Origin: Sphingomonas sp. KR3-1
Lineage (GTDB): Bacteria; Pseudomonadota; Alphaproteobacteria; Sphingomonadales; Sphingomonadaceae
Direction: 5' to 3'
Assembly (NCBI RefSeq): GCF_040049295.1
Contig: NZ_JBDZDQ010000003.1
Coordinates: 372,001 to 436,000, forward strand
DNA length: 64,000 nucleotides
Of this stretch, positions 49,823-59,257 are shown piece after piece (the stretch's first letter is position 1; each line of letters opens with the position of its first letter). The notes beneath the pieces were generated by a model. That model searched no databases. It was not told the origin of the DNA and saw nothing but the letters and a program-made list of their open reading frames with translations. The position numbers were made by a program, and so were the translations under genes.

Positions 49823-52132
49823 ATGCAGGTCATGATTGGGGGAAAACACGCCGAGCCGCTGCCCGCGAACGAAGACGCGGAAGAGCTGGTCCTGTCCGAA
49901 ACCGTGCCGGCGCAAGCCGTGGCCGCGGCGCCGATCGTCTATGACGAGGCCGACGAGGACGAGGCACCGCGCCGCGGCGCGGGCTGGATCGCGCCTGCGC
50001 TCGCCATCGTCGCGGTGTTGGGCTGGTTCGGCGGGATGGGCTGGCTGCTGCGCACCTCCCTCGCCACGCCGATGGCGCCGGTGCAGCTGGTCGAGCTGAT
50101 CGCCGCTTTGTGCGTGCCCCCTGCCCTGATCGGCATCCTCTATCTGCTGGCGCTGCGGACGAGCCGGGCCGAGGCGCAGCGCTTCGGCGCCAGCGCCCGG
50201 GCGATGCGGGCCGAGGCCGCCAGCCTCGAGCGCGTCGTCGCCACCTTGTCGCGCAAGATCGACGAGAACCGCGCCGCGCTTGCCGAGCAGACCAACATCC
50301 TGATCGCGATGGGCGAGCGCGCCTCCGAGAAGCTCGAAAGCGCCGCCGGCAATGCCGCGAACCAGGCGCGCTCGATCGACGCGAGCACGCGCCACCTGGG
50401 CGAAGCCGCGGCCGATGCCGAGCGCCGGGTCGAGATCATCCTGTCCTCGCTGCCCAAGGCACATGAGGAGATGCGCGGGCTTTCCGACCGCGTCGACGCC
50501 GCGGGCCTGCTCGCCGGCGAGCGCGCCGCCGCGCTCGATACCCAACTCTCCGCCCTGTCGGAGCGTGGCCGCGAGGCCGACCAGATCGCCGGCGGCGCCG
50601 CCGACCGGCTCGCCGCGCATATCGCCCGGATGGAAGCGACCAGCGAGACCGCCAGCGCGCGGCTCGAAGCGGTCACCGGCGAGATGTCGACCCAGGTCGA
50701 TGCCGTGCTCGACCGCGCTGCCAATGCGGTGGACGAGGCACGCAAGGGCATCGCCACCCAGGGCGAGGCGATCCTGGCGATGCTCTCCGCCAACCAGGCC
50801 GCGCTCGACCGCGCAGGCCGCGACAGCGCCGAGGCGCTGGGCGAACGGATGGCGACGATCGAGGACTCGATCGGCCGCATCGGCAACCGCCTGGCCGAGG
50901 AACAGGGCCGCGGCGACGCGCTGTTCGAGAAGCTGGCCGTCGGCATCGACCGGCTCGATCGCACGATGGACGACCTCCATGTCGCCGGCACCGAGCGCAC
51001 CGAGCGCCTCGCCGCCTCGCTGAGTGCGCTGCACGGCTCGACCGAGGCGATGACGGTGGCGCTCAACACCGGCGACGAGACCGCGCGCCGGGTGATCGCC
51101 ACGTCGGAGGAGTTGCTCACCGCGCTCGACGCCTCCGCCCGCGAAATCGACGAGACGCTGCCCGAGGCGCTGGCCCGGCTCGACGACCGGATCAATGCGA
51201 GCCGCCAGGTGGTGGCCGCCTCCAAGCCCGAGCTGCTCGCGCTCGTCACAGCCGCCGAGAGCACGCACGACGCGATCGAAGCGATTGCAGACGTGGTCAG
51301 CCAGCAGCGCGACACGCTCGCCAAGACCCAGGCCTCGCTGCTCGAGACGCTGCAGACCGGCGGCGACCAGGCCGAGCAGCTGGGCGCGATCGTCGACGAG
51401 ACCATCGCCACCACCCGCCGCTTCGCCGAGAGCGCCGCGCCGCAGCTGCTCGAGGCGCTGGTCAGCGTGCGCGAGACCTCGAACGCTGCCGCCAACCATG
51501 CGCGCGAGACGCTCGCCGCGATCGTCCCGCATGCCGAGCGGGCGCTGGAGGAAGCCAGCAATGACGCGCTGCGCCGCGCTGTCGACAATTCGATCCGCCG
51601 ACAGCTCACCGAGCTCGCCCAGACCACCGAGGCCGCGGTCAGCGCCGCGACGCGCGCCTCCGAGCGGCTGACCCAGCAGATGGTGTCGCTCGCCGACACC
51701 ACCGCGCAGGTCGAGGCGCGGATCGACGAGGGCCGCAAGCAGCGCGAGGATTCGGACAGCGACAATTTCGCCCGCAGGGTCTCGTTGCTTATCGAAGCGC
51801 TCAATTCGGCCTCGATCGACATCACCAAGGCCTTCTCGGCCGAAGTGACCGACAGCGCCTGGGCCGCCTATCTGAAGGGCGACCGCGGCGTGTTCACGCG
51901 GCGCGCGGTGCGCCTGCTCGACCCGTCCGACACGCGCGAGATCCACCGGCTCTATGAGGGCGACGAGGGCTTCCGCGACAACGTCAATCGCTACATCCAC
52001 GATTTCGAGGCGATGCTCCGCCAGATCCTGGCGCTGCGCGATGGATCGCCGATGGGCGTGACACTGCTCTCGTCGGACATGGGCAAGCTCTATGTCGCGC
52101 TGGCCCAGGCGATCGAGCGGCTGCGGACCTAA
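49823..52132 (+). CDS. Coiled-coil inner-membrane protein (TipN-like candidate)
   Basis: The 769-residue protein has an acidic N-terminal region, two transmembrane helices (about 54-76 and 89-111) and about 500 residues of Ala/Glu/Arg-rich coiled coil. A conserved C-terminal region (WAAYLKGDRGVFTRRAVRLL, then YIHDFEAMLRQIL, ending LLSSDMGKLYVALAQAIERL) follows. This overall plan resembles Caulobacter TipN, a polarity marker, but the match is by architecture and recollection only. A chemoreceptor is excluded because the signalling tip sequence is missing. The start at 49823 is one of two close ATGs. Confidence 0.65.
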   Translation: MQVMIGGKHAEPLPANEDAEELVLSETVPAQAVAAAPIVYDEADEDEAPRRGAGWIAPALAIVAVLGWFGGMGWLLRTSLATPMAPVQLVELIAALCVPPALIGILYLLALRTSRAEAQRFGASARAMRAEAASLERVVATLSRKIDENRAALAEQTNILIAMGERASEKLESAAGNAANQARSIDASTRHLGEAAADAERRVEIILSSLPKAHEEMRGLSDRVDAAGLLAGERAAALDTQLSALSERGREADQIAGGAADRLAAHIARMEATSETASARLEAVTGEMSTQVDAVLDRAANAVDEARKGIATQGEAILAMLSANQAALDRAGRDSAEALGERMATIEDSIGRIGNRLAEEQGRGDALFEKLAVGIDRLDRTMDDLHVAGTERTERLAASLSALHGSTEAMTVALNTGDETARRVIATSEELLTALDASAREIDETLPEALARLDDRINASRQVVAASKPELLALVTAAESTHDAIEAIADVVSQQRDTLAKTQASLLETLQTGGDQAEQLGAIVDETIATTRRFAESAAPQLLEALVSVRETSNAAANHARETLAAIVPHAERALEEASNDALRRAVDNSIRRQLTELAQTTEAAVSAATRASERLTQQMVSLADTTAQVEARIDEGRKQREDSDSDNFARRVSLLIEALNSASIDITKAFSAEVTDSAWAAYLKGDRGVFTRRAVRLLDPSDTREIHRLYEGDEGFRDNVNRYIHDFEAMLRQILALRDGSPMGVTLLSSDMGKLYVALAQAIERLRT

Positions 52133-52224
52133 GGTCGTGGCGGCGAGCCTGCTGCCGCTCTCGACCGGCCACCTTTCGCTCGAGTTCGACGTGGTGGACC
52201 TGCCCGCGGTCTCGGCGGCGAGAG

Positions 52225-52656
52225 CTAGCTCCGCCACAGGCAGACGCGGACCGCCTTGCCGACGAAGCAGGCGCCGTCGCGGCGGAGCGTGCCCCACTCC
52301 CCCTCTCCGGCGTGGACGTCGCGGATACCGCTGTTGCCGTAACCGGTCCAATGCCCGTCTTCCGGGAAGACATCGGCCCAATAGTCGGTGGACATCCGGT
52401 CGGCCATGCCCCGCGCTTTAGGGTAATCGATCCCGTCGAAAACCTGGTGCGGGCCGTCGATGTGAAATGCGCCGCCCTTGTAGATGCGATAGCTGCATTT
52501 TCCGGAGATGCGGGTCTGGCCGTCCACCACCAGCAGGCATCGGCCCCACCGCGTGCCTGCCGGCAGGCGGTGCTGTGGTGTGCCGGCGGCGACAGGAGCG
52601 GCCAGCACGGCCAGCGTGGCGGCCAGGGCCAGCCCCAGCGCGCCCAGGCGCCTCAC
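52225..52656 (-). CDS. Small secreted hypothetical protein
   Basis: The 143-residue protein has a signal peptide (LGALGLALAATLAVLAAPVAAG) and four cysteines in the mature part (RCLLVVDG, KCSYRIYKGG, ACFVGKAVRVCLWRS), enough for two disulfides. The GTG start overlaps the stop of the DUF1467 gene as GTGA. No family was recognised. It is the last gene of the minus-strand transcript. Confidence 0.7.
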   Translation of the reverse strand: MRRLGALGLALAATLAVLAAPVAAGTPQHRLPAGTRWGRCLLVVDGQTRISGKCSYRIYKGGAFHIDGPHQVFDGIDYPKARGMADRMSTDYWADVFPEDGHWTGYGNSGIRDVHAGEGEWGTLRRDGACFVGKAVRVCLWRS

Positions 52657-52934
52657 CGCGTTTCCGCGGGCAGATGGGCGTACCAGTCGAGCATGTCGGT
52701 GGTGACCCATCCAAAGATGTAGTTGAGGTAGAACAGCGCGAACAGGATCGTCGCCACCACCGTGGTGCGCCTGGCGACCCGTTTGATGTCGAACTCGTGC
52801 GGCGCGCTCGGCGCCTGGCCGGGGATCATCGCCACGCCCGCCTCCTCGCTCGTCTTCACGCCGAAGGGCAGGACGAGGAAGACCGAGAAGGCCCAGAACA
52901 GGAAATAGATGGCGAGCGCGGACTTCCAGGGCAT
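52653..52934 (-). CDS. DUF1467 family membrane protein
   Basis: The 93-residue protein has two transmembrane helices and the DUF1467 pattern: ALAIYFLFWAFSVFLVLPFGVKTSEEAG, a short periplasmic loop with IPGQAPSAP, then a second helix ending in YIFGWVTTDMLDWY. The function is unknown. It follows RNase J with a hairpin in the gap and is often found near the nuo or RNase J region in sphingomonads, as recalled. Confidence 0.85.
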   Translation of the reverse strand: MPWKSALAIYFLFWAFSVFLVLPFGVKTSEEAGVAMIPGQAPSAPHEFDIKRVARRTTVVATILFALFYLNYIFGWVTTDMLDWYAHLPAETR

Positions 52935-52995
52935 GGCGCGGTGATAGGACGGGCGGGCGCGGAACGGAAGCCGCATCCTGAGCTTATCGCCTCGC

Positions 52996-53021
52996 TGATC
53001 CCCGGCGAAAGCCGGGGATCA
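52996..53021. terminator. Perfect hairpin between RNase J and DUF1467 genes
   Basis: An 11-bp perfect stem (TGATCCCCGGC and its complement) with a GAAA tetraloop lies 16 bases after the RNase J stop. It lacks a T run, so it may be an RNA-processing or stabilising hairpin. Its arms share the CCCCGGC core of the palindrome found inside birA. Confidence 0.6.
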
Positions 53022-53037
53022 GTTCGGGCCGGGACGG

Positions 53038-54675
53038 CTATTGCTCGATGATCAGCACATCGACCACCGGCTTCTTGCCGGTGTAGCGCACCGCGGCGCG
53101 GCGCACGCCGAGACGGAGCGTCTCGCGCAGCTTCTCGATATCGCCCTTGCCGTCCTTCTTCACCGCCTCGCGGGCCGCATCGACGGCCTCGGCGATGAAG
53201 TCGTCGCGGTCTTCCTCCACCGGGATGCCCTGGAGCCGGATCTGCGGCTCGCCTGCCAGCTTGCCGTTGCGGATCGCCACCGCGACGCTGATCTGGCCGT
53301 AGAGCGCCACCCGGCGCCGCTCGTTGATCGTGGTGCCGTCGGCGGGGAGGATGATGTCGCCGTCGAGGACGAGCCGGCCGACCGGCGCTTCGCCGATCTT
53401 GTGCGGCTTGCCCGGCGCGAGGCGGATGATGTCGCCATTCACCTGGCGGATCGACTGGGGCACGCCCTGCTCGAGCGCGAAACGCGCCTGCTCGTACATG
53501 TGGCGCACCTCGCCGTGCACCGGCACGACGATCTCGGGGCGGATCCACTTGTACATCTCGGCCAGCTCGGGGCGGCCGGGGTGCCCGGACACGTGGATGA
53601 AGGCCTGGCGATCGGTGATCAGCTCGACGCCTTTCGACGCCAGCGTGTTCATGATCCGCCCGATCGCGATCTCGTTGCCCGGAATCTGGCGCGACGAGAA
53701 CACTACCGTGTCGCCCTCATGCACCTTGAGGACGTGGCTGCCCTCGGCGATGCGGTTGAGCGCGGCGCGCGGCTCGCCCTGGCCTCCGGTAGCGACGATC
53801 AGCACCTTGTGCGGCGGCATCGACATGGCGAGATCGAAGTCGATCGTCTCGGGGAAATCGCGCAGATAGCCGGTCTGCTTGGCGACGCGGATGATCCGGT
53901 CGAGCGAGCGCCCGGCGACGCAGAGCTCGCGCCCCGTGTCGCGCGCGACTTCGCCCAGCGTCTGCAGGCGCGCGGCGTTGGAGGCGAAGGTGGTGACGAG
54001 GACGCGGCCCTTGGCGGCGCCGATGACCTGGTCGAGACCCTCACGCACCGCACCTTCGGAGCCCGAGGCCTCGGGGTTGAACACGTTGGTGCTGTCGCAG
54101 ACCAGCGCGAGCACGCCCTTGTCACCGATCGCGGTCAGCTCGGCCGCGGTCGACGCGCCGCCCAGCGCGGGGCTGTCGTCGAGCTTCCAGTCGCCGGTGT
54201 GGAAGATGTTGCCATAGGGCGTCTCGATCAGGACGGCGTTGCCCTCCGGGATCGAATGGGCGAGCGGCGTGTAGGTGATGCGGAACGGGCCGAGGTTGAA
54301 CGGCCCCTCCTCGTCGACGACGTTGAGCTCGACCTTCTCCTCGATGCCTTCCTCTTCCAGCTTGCCGCGGATCAGCCCCGCGGTGAACGGCGTGGCATAG
54401 AGCGGCACGTCCAGCTCGCCGGCGAGATAGGGCAGCGCGCCGATATGGTCTTCATGACCATGGGTGAGGACGATGCCGATCAGGTCGTCGAGCCGCTCCT
54501 CGATGAACTGGAGGTCGGGCAGGATCACGTCGATGCCGGGATAGTTCGCATCGCCGAAGGTGATGCCGCAATCGACCATCAGCCACTTGCCCTGGCAGCC
54601 ATAGAGATTGACGTTCATGCCGATCTCGCCCGAGCCGCCGAGCGCGAGGAAGAGGAGTTCTTTTTCGGGTTTCAC
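53038..54675 (-). CDS. rnj: Ribonuclease J
   Basis: The 545-residue metallo-beta-lactamase fold nuclease has the HGHEDHIGALP motif (His72, His74, Asp76, His77), a beta-CASP domain and a C-terminal domain. RNase J has 5'-3' exonuclease and endonuclease activity. The GTG start has GAGGAAA upstream. It lies 13 bases after coaX and is probably part of the nuo-birA-coaX transcript. Confidence 0.95.
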   Translation of the reverse strand: MKPEKELLFLALGGSGEIGMNVNLYGCQGKWLMVDCGITFGDANYPGIDVILPDLQFIEERLDDLIGIVLTHGHEDHIGALPYLAGELDVPLYATPFTAGLIRGKLEEEGIEEKVELNVVDEEGPFNLGPFRITYTPLAHSIPEGNAVLIETPYGNIFHTGDWKLDDSPALGGASTAAELTAIGDKGVLALVCDSTNVFNPEASGSEGAVREGLDQVIGAAKGRVLVTTFASNAARLQTLGEVARDTGRELCVAGRSLDRIIRVAKQTGYLRDFPETIDFDLAMSMPPHKVLIVATGGQGEPRAALNRIAEGSHVLKVHEGDTVVFSSRQIPGNEIAIGRIMNTLASKGVELITDRQAFIHVSGHPGRPELAEMYKWIRPEIVVPVHGEVRHMYEQARFALEQGVPQSIRQVNGDIIRLAPGKPHKIGEAPVGRLVLDGDIILPADGTTINERRRVALYGQISVAVAIRNGKLAGEPQIRLQGIPVEEDRDDFIAEAVDAAREAVKKDGKGDIEKLRETLRLGVRRAAVRYTGKKPVVDVLIIEQ

Positions 54676-54688
54676 TTGGTTTCCTCGG

Positions 54689-55462
54689 TCAACGGCTGCG
54701 TTCCCACAGCATCGCCAACCCTTGAATGGTCAGATCGGGTTCAATGACGTCGAATACGTCGGTTTGCTTTTCGAACAGCACGGCGAGGCCGCCGGTGGCG
54801 ATCACTTTGACGGGGCGGCCGATCTCGGCCTTCATCCGCGCGACCAGCCCCTCGATCATGGCGATATAGCCCCAATAGATGCCGATGTGCATCTGGTCGA
54901 CCGTGTTGCGGCCGATCACGCTGGTGGTGGCGGGCGCGGTGATCGCGATGCGCGGCAGCTTGGCGGCGGCGGTGACCAGCGCATCCAGGGACAGGTTGAT
55001 GCCGGGGGCGATGATCCCGCCCTTGTAGGCGCCGCGATAGTCGACCAGCTCGAAGGTGGTGGCGGTACCGAAATCGATGATGATCAGATCGCCCGAATGG
55101 CGGGCATGGCCGGCGATCATGTTGAGCGCGCGGTCGGCGCCCAGCCCCTGCGGCTCCTCGACATCGAGCGGGAAGCCCCATTCGGCCCTGCCTTGGCCGG
55201 CGATCACTGCATCGGTCTTGAAATATTTGCTGCTCAGCACCTGGAGATTGTGGAGCGCACGCGGCACCACCGTGCCGATGATCACGCCGGTCACGTCGGC
55301 GCGGTCATAGCCCTCGAGGCTGAGCAGCTGGCTGAGCCACACGGCATATTCGTCTGCCGTGCGCCGCGGATCGGTGGCGATGCGCCAGCGCGCGCGGATC
55401 TCGCCGCTGTCGAGCAGGGCGAAGACGACATTGGTGTTGCCGGCATCGATCGCGAGCAGCAT
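54689..55462 (-). CDS. coaX: Type III pantothenate kinase
   Basis: The 257-residue enzyme phosphorylates pantothenate, the first step of coenzyme A synthesis. The ATP-binding motif is DAGNTN (Asp6), and the later motifs GADRALN and [13 protein letters not shown] are present, as expected for the type III (CoaX) class. It lies 11 bases after birA. Confidence 0.95.
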   Translation of the reverse strand: MLLAIDAGNTNVVFALLDSGEIRARWRIATDPRRTADEYAVWLSQLLSLEGYDRADVTGVIIGTVVPRALHNLQVLSSKYFKTDAVIAGQGRAEWGFPLDVEEPQGLGADRALNMIAGHARHSGDLIIIDFGTATTFELVDYRGAYKGGIIAPGINLSLDALVTAAAKLPRIAITAPATTSVIGRNTVDQMHIGIYWGYIAMIEGLVARMKAEIGRPVKVIATGGLAVLFEKQTDVFDVIEPDLTIQGLAMLWERSR

Positions 55463-55473
55463 TTCCGGGCCTC

Positions 55474-56244
55474 TCAGAGCAGGAACACGTCGGCGGCGTG
55501 AATGACATGGCTGGTGCCATCGGCCAAGCGAAGGATGAGCGCGCCCTCGCTGTCGAGCCCGCCGAACAGCCCGTCGAGGCTGGTGCCGTCCGCCAGGCGG
55601 GCGGTGAGCGCGGTGTCTACGGGGTGCGCCCGGGCGAGCCAGCGCTCGCGGACCGGGGCGATGCCGTCGCGCCAGCGCGAGACCCAGCGGGCGAAGCTCT
55701 CGGCCAGGGTCTCGGCGAAGAGCTGGGGATCGGGGGTTACACCGTAAGCGGCCAAGCTGGTCGCCAGGCGATCCAGATCTTCGGGATGATGGGCCAGATT
55801 GACGCCGAAACCGAGGATGACGGCGCCCTCTACCCGCTCGAGCAGGATTCCAGACAGTTTCGCGCCGTCGATCAAAACATCGTTGGGCCATTTCAGCATG
55901 GGTTCTCCCCGGCGAAGGCCGGGGCCCAGACTTGCAGTCTGGGAAGCTGAGGCTGGGCCCCGGCCTTGGCCGGGGAAAAGGAAGGTCGAGACCGTCTCTT
56001 CCAGCGCCACCGCGGCGACCAGCGCCAGCGTAGCGGGAGAAGGCTCCCCTGCCCGCGTCCGCACCAGCGTCGAGACGTAGAGATTGCCGGGTGGCGACTG
56101 CCAGGCGCGGCCCTGGCGGCCCTTGCCCGCGGTCTGGCGCTCGGCTCTCAGCCAGATGCCCTCGCCCGCCCCGTTACGGGCGAGCTCGGCCATGTCCGCA
56201 TTGGTGGATCCCGTCTCGGCGACGGTCCGGACCGTGGCGGTCAG
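55474..56244 (-). CDS. birA: Biotin-[acetyl-CoA-carboxylase] ligase with in-frame repeat insertion
   Basis: The enzyme attaches biotin to the biotin carboxyl carrier protein. Motifs are TGSTN, GRQGRAW, KWPNDVL, GFGVNL and the C-terminal SH3-like domain. No HTH domain is present, so it is the group I (non-regulatory) form. The frame has no ATG or GTG before TGSTN. The best start is a CTG at 56244 with GAAGG seven bases upstream, overlapping the nuoN stop as CTGA. Residues around 91-116 are an extra Gly/Arg/Pro-rich insert encoded by a palindromic repeat. Confidence 0.88.
   Translation of the reverse strand: MTATVRTVAETGSTNADMAELARNGAGEGIWLRAERQTAGKGRQGRAWQSPPGNLYVSTLVRTRAGEPSPATLALVAAVALEETVSTFLFPGQGRGPASASQTASLGPGLRRGEPMLKWPNDVLIDGAKLSGILLERVEGAVILGFGVNLAHHPEDLDRLATSLAAYGVTPDPQLFAETLAESFARWVSRWRDGIAPVRERWLARAHPVDTALTARLADGTSLDGLFGGLDSEGALILRLADGTSHVIHAADVFLL
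55907..55975. repeat. 69-bp palindromic element inside birA
   Basis: Outer arms CCCCGGCGAAGGCCGGGG and CCCCGGCCTTGGCCGGGG and inner arms CCCAGACT/AGTCTGGG form a large foldback. Its length is an exact multiple of three (23 codons), and it is read through in the birA frame. It resembles intergenic palindromes of sphingomonads. Confidence 0.75.
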
Positions 56245-57689
56245 AACAGCGCCTTCGCGGCGGCTGCGGTCCAGACTTCGAGATAGCCCAGCAGCGGCCA
56301 GCCCAGCGGTGAGATCGCCACCGCGGCCACCGTCAGCAGCACGCCTTCGACCGGATCGATCCGGCCCGGGAACGCCGGCGCAGGCTCGTCGAAATACATC
56401 ACCTTGATGATGCGCAGATAATAGAAGGCGCCGATCGTCGAGGCAGCGGCGGCAACCGCGGCGAAGATGTACAGGCCGGCATGCACTGCCGCCAGGAACA
56501 CCTGCAGCTTGGCGAAGAAGCCGAGCAGCGGCGGGATGCCGGCGAGGCTGAACATGAAGATCGCCAGCGCCACCGCCAGGCCCGGCCGCGTGCGCGACAT
56601 GCCGGCCAGGCTGTCGATCGTCTCGACCGGGCGGCCCTCGTCGTCGCGCATCTGGAGCACGACCAGGAAGCTGCCCAACGTCATCACCACATAGATCGCG
56701 ATGTAGTACATCACGCTCGACACGCCCGCCTCGCCTCCGGCGGCGAGGCCGACCAGCGCGAAGCCGACATTGGCGATCGACGAGTAAGCGAGCAGCCGCT
56801 TGATGTTGCTCTGGCGGACCGCTGCGACCGAGCCGAAGACGATCGAGGCGAGCGAGGCGAAGATCACGATCTGGCGCCAGTCGGCGATCGCCGGACCCAT
56901 CGCGTCGATCGCGACGCGGGTGGCGAGCGCGACCGCGGCGACCTTGGGCGCCGAGGCGAAGAAGGCGGTGACCGGAGTCGGCGCGCCCTCGTAGACGTCC
57001 GGCGTCCACATGTGGAACGGCACGGCCGACATCTTGAAGGCGAGGCCGGCGAAGACGAACACCAGGCCGAACAGCAGCCCGGTCTTCTGGTCGCCCGACG
57101 CATAGGCGTCGGCAATGCCCGAGAACAGCGTGGTGCCCGAGAAGCCGTACACCAGGCTGATGCCGTAGAGCAGGATGCCCGAGGCGAGCGCGCCGAGGAC
57201 GAAGTATTTCAGGCCTGCCTCCGCCGAGCGCGCGTCACGCCGCATGAAGCTGGCGAGGATGTACGCCGAGAGGCTCTGCAGCTCGAGGCCGACATAGAGG
57301 CTCATCATGTCGCCCGCCGAGACCATCATGCCCATGCCGGCTGCCGAGAGCAGGATCAGCACCGGGTATTCCGGGCGCAGGTCGTCGCCGGAGGTCTGCT
57401 GGAAGAAGCGCGGCGCGATCAGGATCGAGACGCCGGCGGCGAGGAAGATCAGCGCCTTGGCGAAGGCGGCGAACATGTCGGGCTTGTAGAGCCCGCCGAA
57501 CGCCTCGCCACCCGCCGATGCCGGGCCGGCCAGCGCGATGCCCGCGCCGATCAGCACCGCCACCGCGGTCCAGCTCACCAGCCGGGTCGACTGGGCACCG
57601 CCCCAGGCGGCGACGAGCATGAGGAGGATGGCACCGACCGCGAGGATCACCTCGGGAAGCGACATCATCAATTGGAGCGAATAGTTCAT
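56241..57689 (-). CDS. nuoN: NADH-quinone oxidoreductase subunit N
   Basis: The 482-residue antiporter-like subunit of complex I has about 14 transmembrane helices. It carries the conserved Lys-containing helices and AYSSIANVGFALVGLAAGG. It is part of the proton-pumping membrane arm. It starts one base inside the nuoM stop (TGATG) and ends in a 4-base overlap with the birA CTG. Confidence 0.97.
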   Translation of the reverse strand: MNYSLQLMMSLPEVILAVGAILLMLVAAWGGAQSTRLVSWTAVAVLIGAGIALAGPASAGGEAFGGLYKPDMFAAFAKALIFLAAGVSILIAPRFFQQTSGDDLRPEYPVLILLSAAGMGMMVSAGDMMSLYVGLELQSLSAYILASFMRRDARSAEAGLKYFVLGALASGILLYGISLVYGFSGTTLFSGIADAYASGDQKTGLLFGLVFVFAGLAFKMSAVPFHMWTPDVYEGAPTPVTAFFASAPKVAAVALATRVAIDAMGPAIADWRQIVIFASLASIVFGSVAAVRQSNIKRLLAYSSIANVGFALVGLAAGGEAGVSSVMYYIAIYVVMTLGSFLVVLQMRDDEGRPVETIDSLAGMSRTRPGLAVALAIFMFSLAGIPPLLGFFAKLQVFLAAVHAGLYIFAAVAAAASTIGAFYYLRIIKVMYFDEPAPAFPGRIDPVEGVLLTVAAVAISPLGWPLLGYLEVWTAAAAKALF

Positions 57690-59257
57690 CAGTGCGCCTC
57701 CCCGTGCGCAACAGGGGCAGCGGCGTGTTCGCCATTAGCAACAGGCGCGGGCTTGCCGAGGGTCGGCAGCGAGTCACCGGCAGGGGCGGCACGCTCGAGG
57801 CGCGCGACCAGCCGCTCCACGTCGCCGCGCATCGGCTTCATGAAGCTCTCCGGATAGACGCCCATCCACAAAGTGACCGCGGCAAGAGCGCCCAGCATCG
57901 CGAACTCGCGCAGGTCGAGATCGGGCATCGCCTTCACATCGTCCTTGGTGAGATCGCCGAAGGCGACGCGGCGATAGAGGTACAGCATGTACGCGGCGCC
58001 CAGAATGATGCCGGTGGTGCCGAGCAGCGCGTAGAGCGTCGAGACCTGGTACAGGCCAGCAAGGCTCAGAAACTCGCCGATGAAGTTGCTGGTGCCCGGC
58101 AGGCCGACCGAGGCCATGGTGAACAGCAGGAACAGCACGGCGTAGCGCGGCATGTTGATCGCGAGGCCGCCATAACGGTCGATCTCGCGGGTGTGCAGGC
58201 GGTCATAGATCACGCCGACGCACAAGAAGAGCGCGCCCGAGACCAGGCCGTGGCCCAGCATCACCATCATCGAGCCCTCGATGCCCTGCGCGTTGAACGC
58301 GAACAGGCCGAAGGTGACGATCGCCATGTGCGCGACCGACGAATAGGCGATGAGCTTCTTCATGTCGCTCTGCACGAGCGCGACCAGCGAAGTGTAGACC
58401 ACCGCGACCGCCGACAGGCCGAACACCAGCCAGATGAACTGGGCCGAGGCTTCGGGGAACATCGGCAGCGAGAAGCGCAGGAAGCCATAGCCGCCGAGCT
58501 TCAGCAGCACGCCCGCCAGGATCACCGAACCTGCGGTGGGCGCCTGCACGTGCGCATCGGGAAGCCAGGTGTGGACCGGCCACATCGGCATCTTCACCGC
58601 GAACGAGGCGAAGAAGGCCAGCCATAGCCATGTCTGGACATGCGCCGGGAAGTCGTGCGCCATCAGCGCCGGGATCGACGTCGTGCCGGTGGTCAGGATC
58701 ATGTAGATGATCGCGATCAGCATCAGCAGCGAGCCGAGCAGCGTGTACAGGAAGAACTTGTACGACGCGTAGATGCGGTTGGCGCCGCCCCAGATGCCGA
58801 TGATCAGGAACATCGGGATCAGGCCGCCTTCGAAGAAGACGTAGAACAGCATCAGGTCCTGCGCCGCGAAGGTGCCGATCATCAGCACTTCGGTGGCGAG
58901 GAACGCGGCCATGTACTCGGGCACGCGCTTGGTGATCGAGAGCCAGCTCGCCCCGATGCAGATCGGCATCAGGAAGACCGAGAGCAGGATCAGCAGCAGC
59001 GCGAAGCCGTCGATGCCCAGCGCCCAGGCGAACTCGGCGCTGCCGATGCCGAACAGGCGGACATGCTCGACGAACTGCCATTGCTGGGCAGCGTCGCCGG
59101 TCTGGAAGTTCGCCCAGAGCAGCATGCCCAGCGCGAAATCGACCAGGGTGGCGAGCAGCGCGACCCAGCGGGCCGCCTGCGCGTTCAGGAACAGGCAGGC
59201 GACCGCGGCAATCGCGGGCACCGCCAGCATGACGGTGAGGATCGGGAAGCCGCTCAT
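57689..59257 (-). CDS. nuoM: NADH-quinone oxidoreductase subunit M
   Basis: The 522-residue antiporter-like membrane subunit contains the conserved [19 protein letters not shown] and [14 protein letters not shown] segments and [10 protein letters not shown]. It forms part of the proton path. Its ATG overlaps nuoL by 4 bases. The last 40 residues are an Ala/Pro/His-rich tail (AHGEAH), a strain-variable cytoplasmic end. Confidence 0.97.
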   Translation of the reverse strand: MSGFPILTVMLAVPAIAAVACLFLNAQAARWVALLATLVDFALGMLLWANFQTGDAAQQWQFVEHVRLFGIGSAEFAWALGIDGFALLLILLSVFLMPICIGASWLSITKRVPEYMAAFLATEVLMIGTFAAQDLMLFYVFFEGGLIPMFLIIGIWGGANRIYASYKFFLYTLLGSLLMLIAIIYMILTTGTTSIPALMAHDFPAHVQTWLWLAFFASFAVKMPMWPVHTWLPDAHVQAPTAGSVILAGVLLKLGGYGFLRFSLPMFPEASAQFIWLVFGLSAVAVVYTSLVALVQSDMKKLIAYSSVAHMAIVTFGLFAFNAQGIEGSMMVMLGHGLVSGALFLCVGVIYDRLHTREIDRYGGLAINMPRYAVLFLLFTMASVGLPGTSNFIGEFLSLAGLYQVSTLYALLGTTGIILGAAYMLYLYRRVAFGDLTKDDVKAMPDLDLREFAMLGALAAVTLWMGVYPESFMKPMRGDVERLVARLERAAPAGDSLPTLGKPAPVANGEHAAAPVAHGEAH

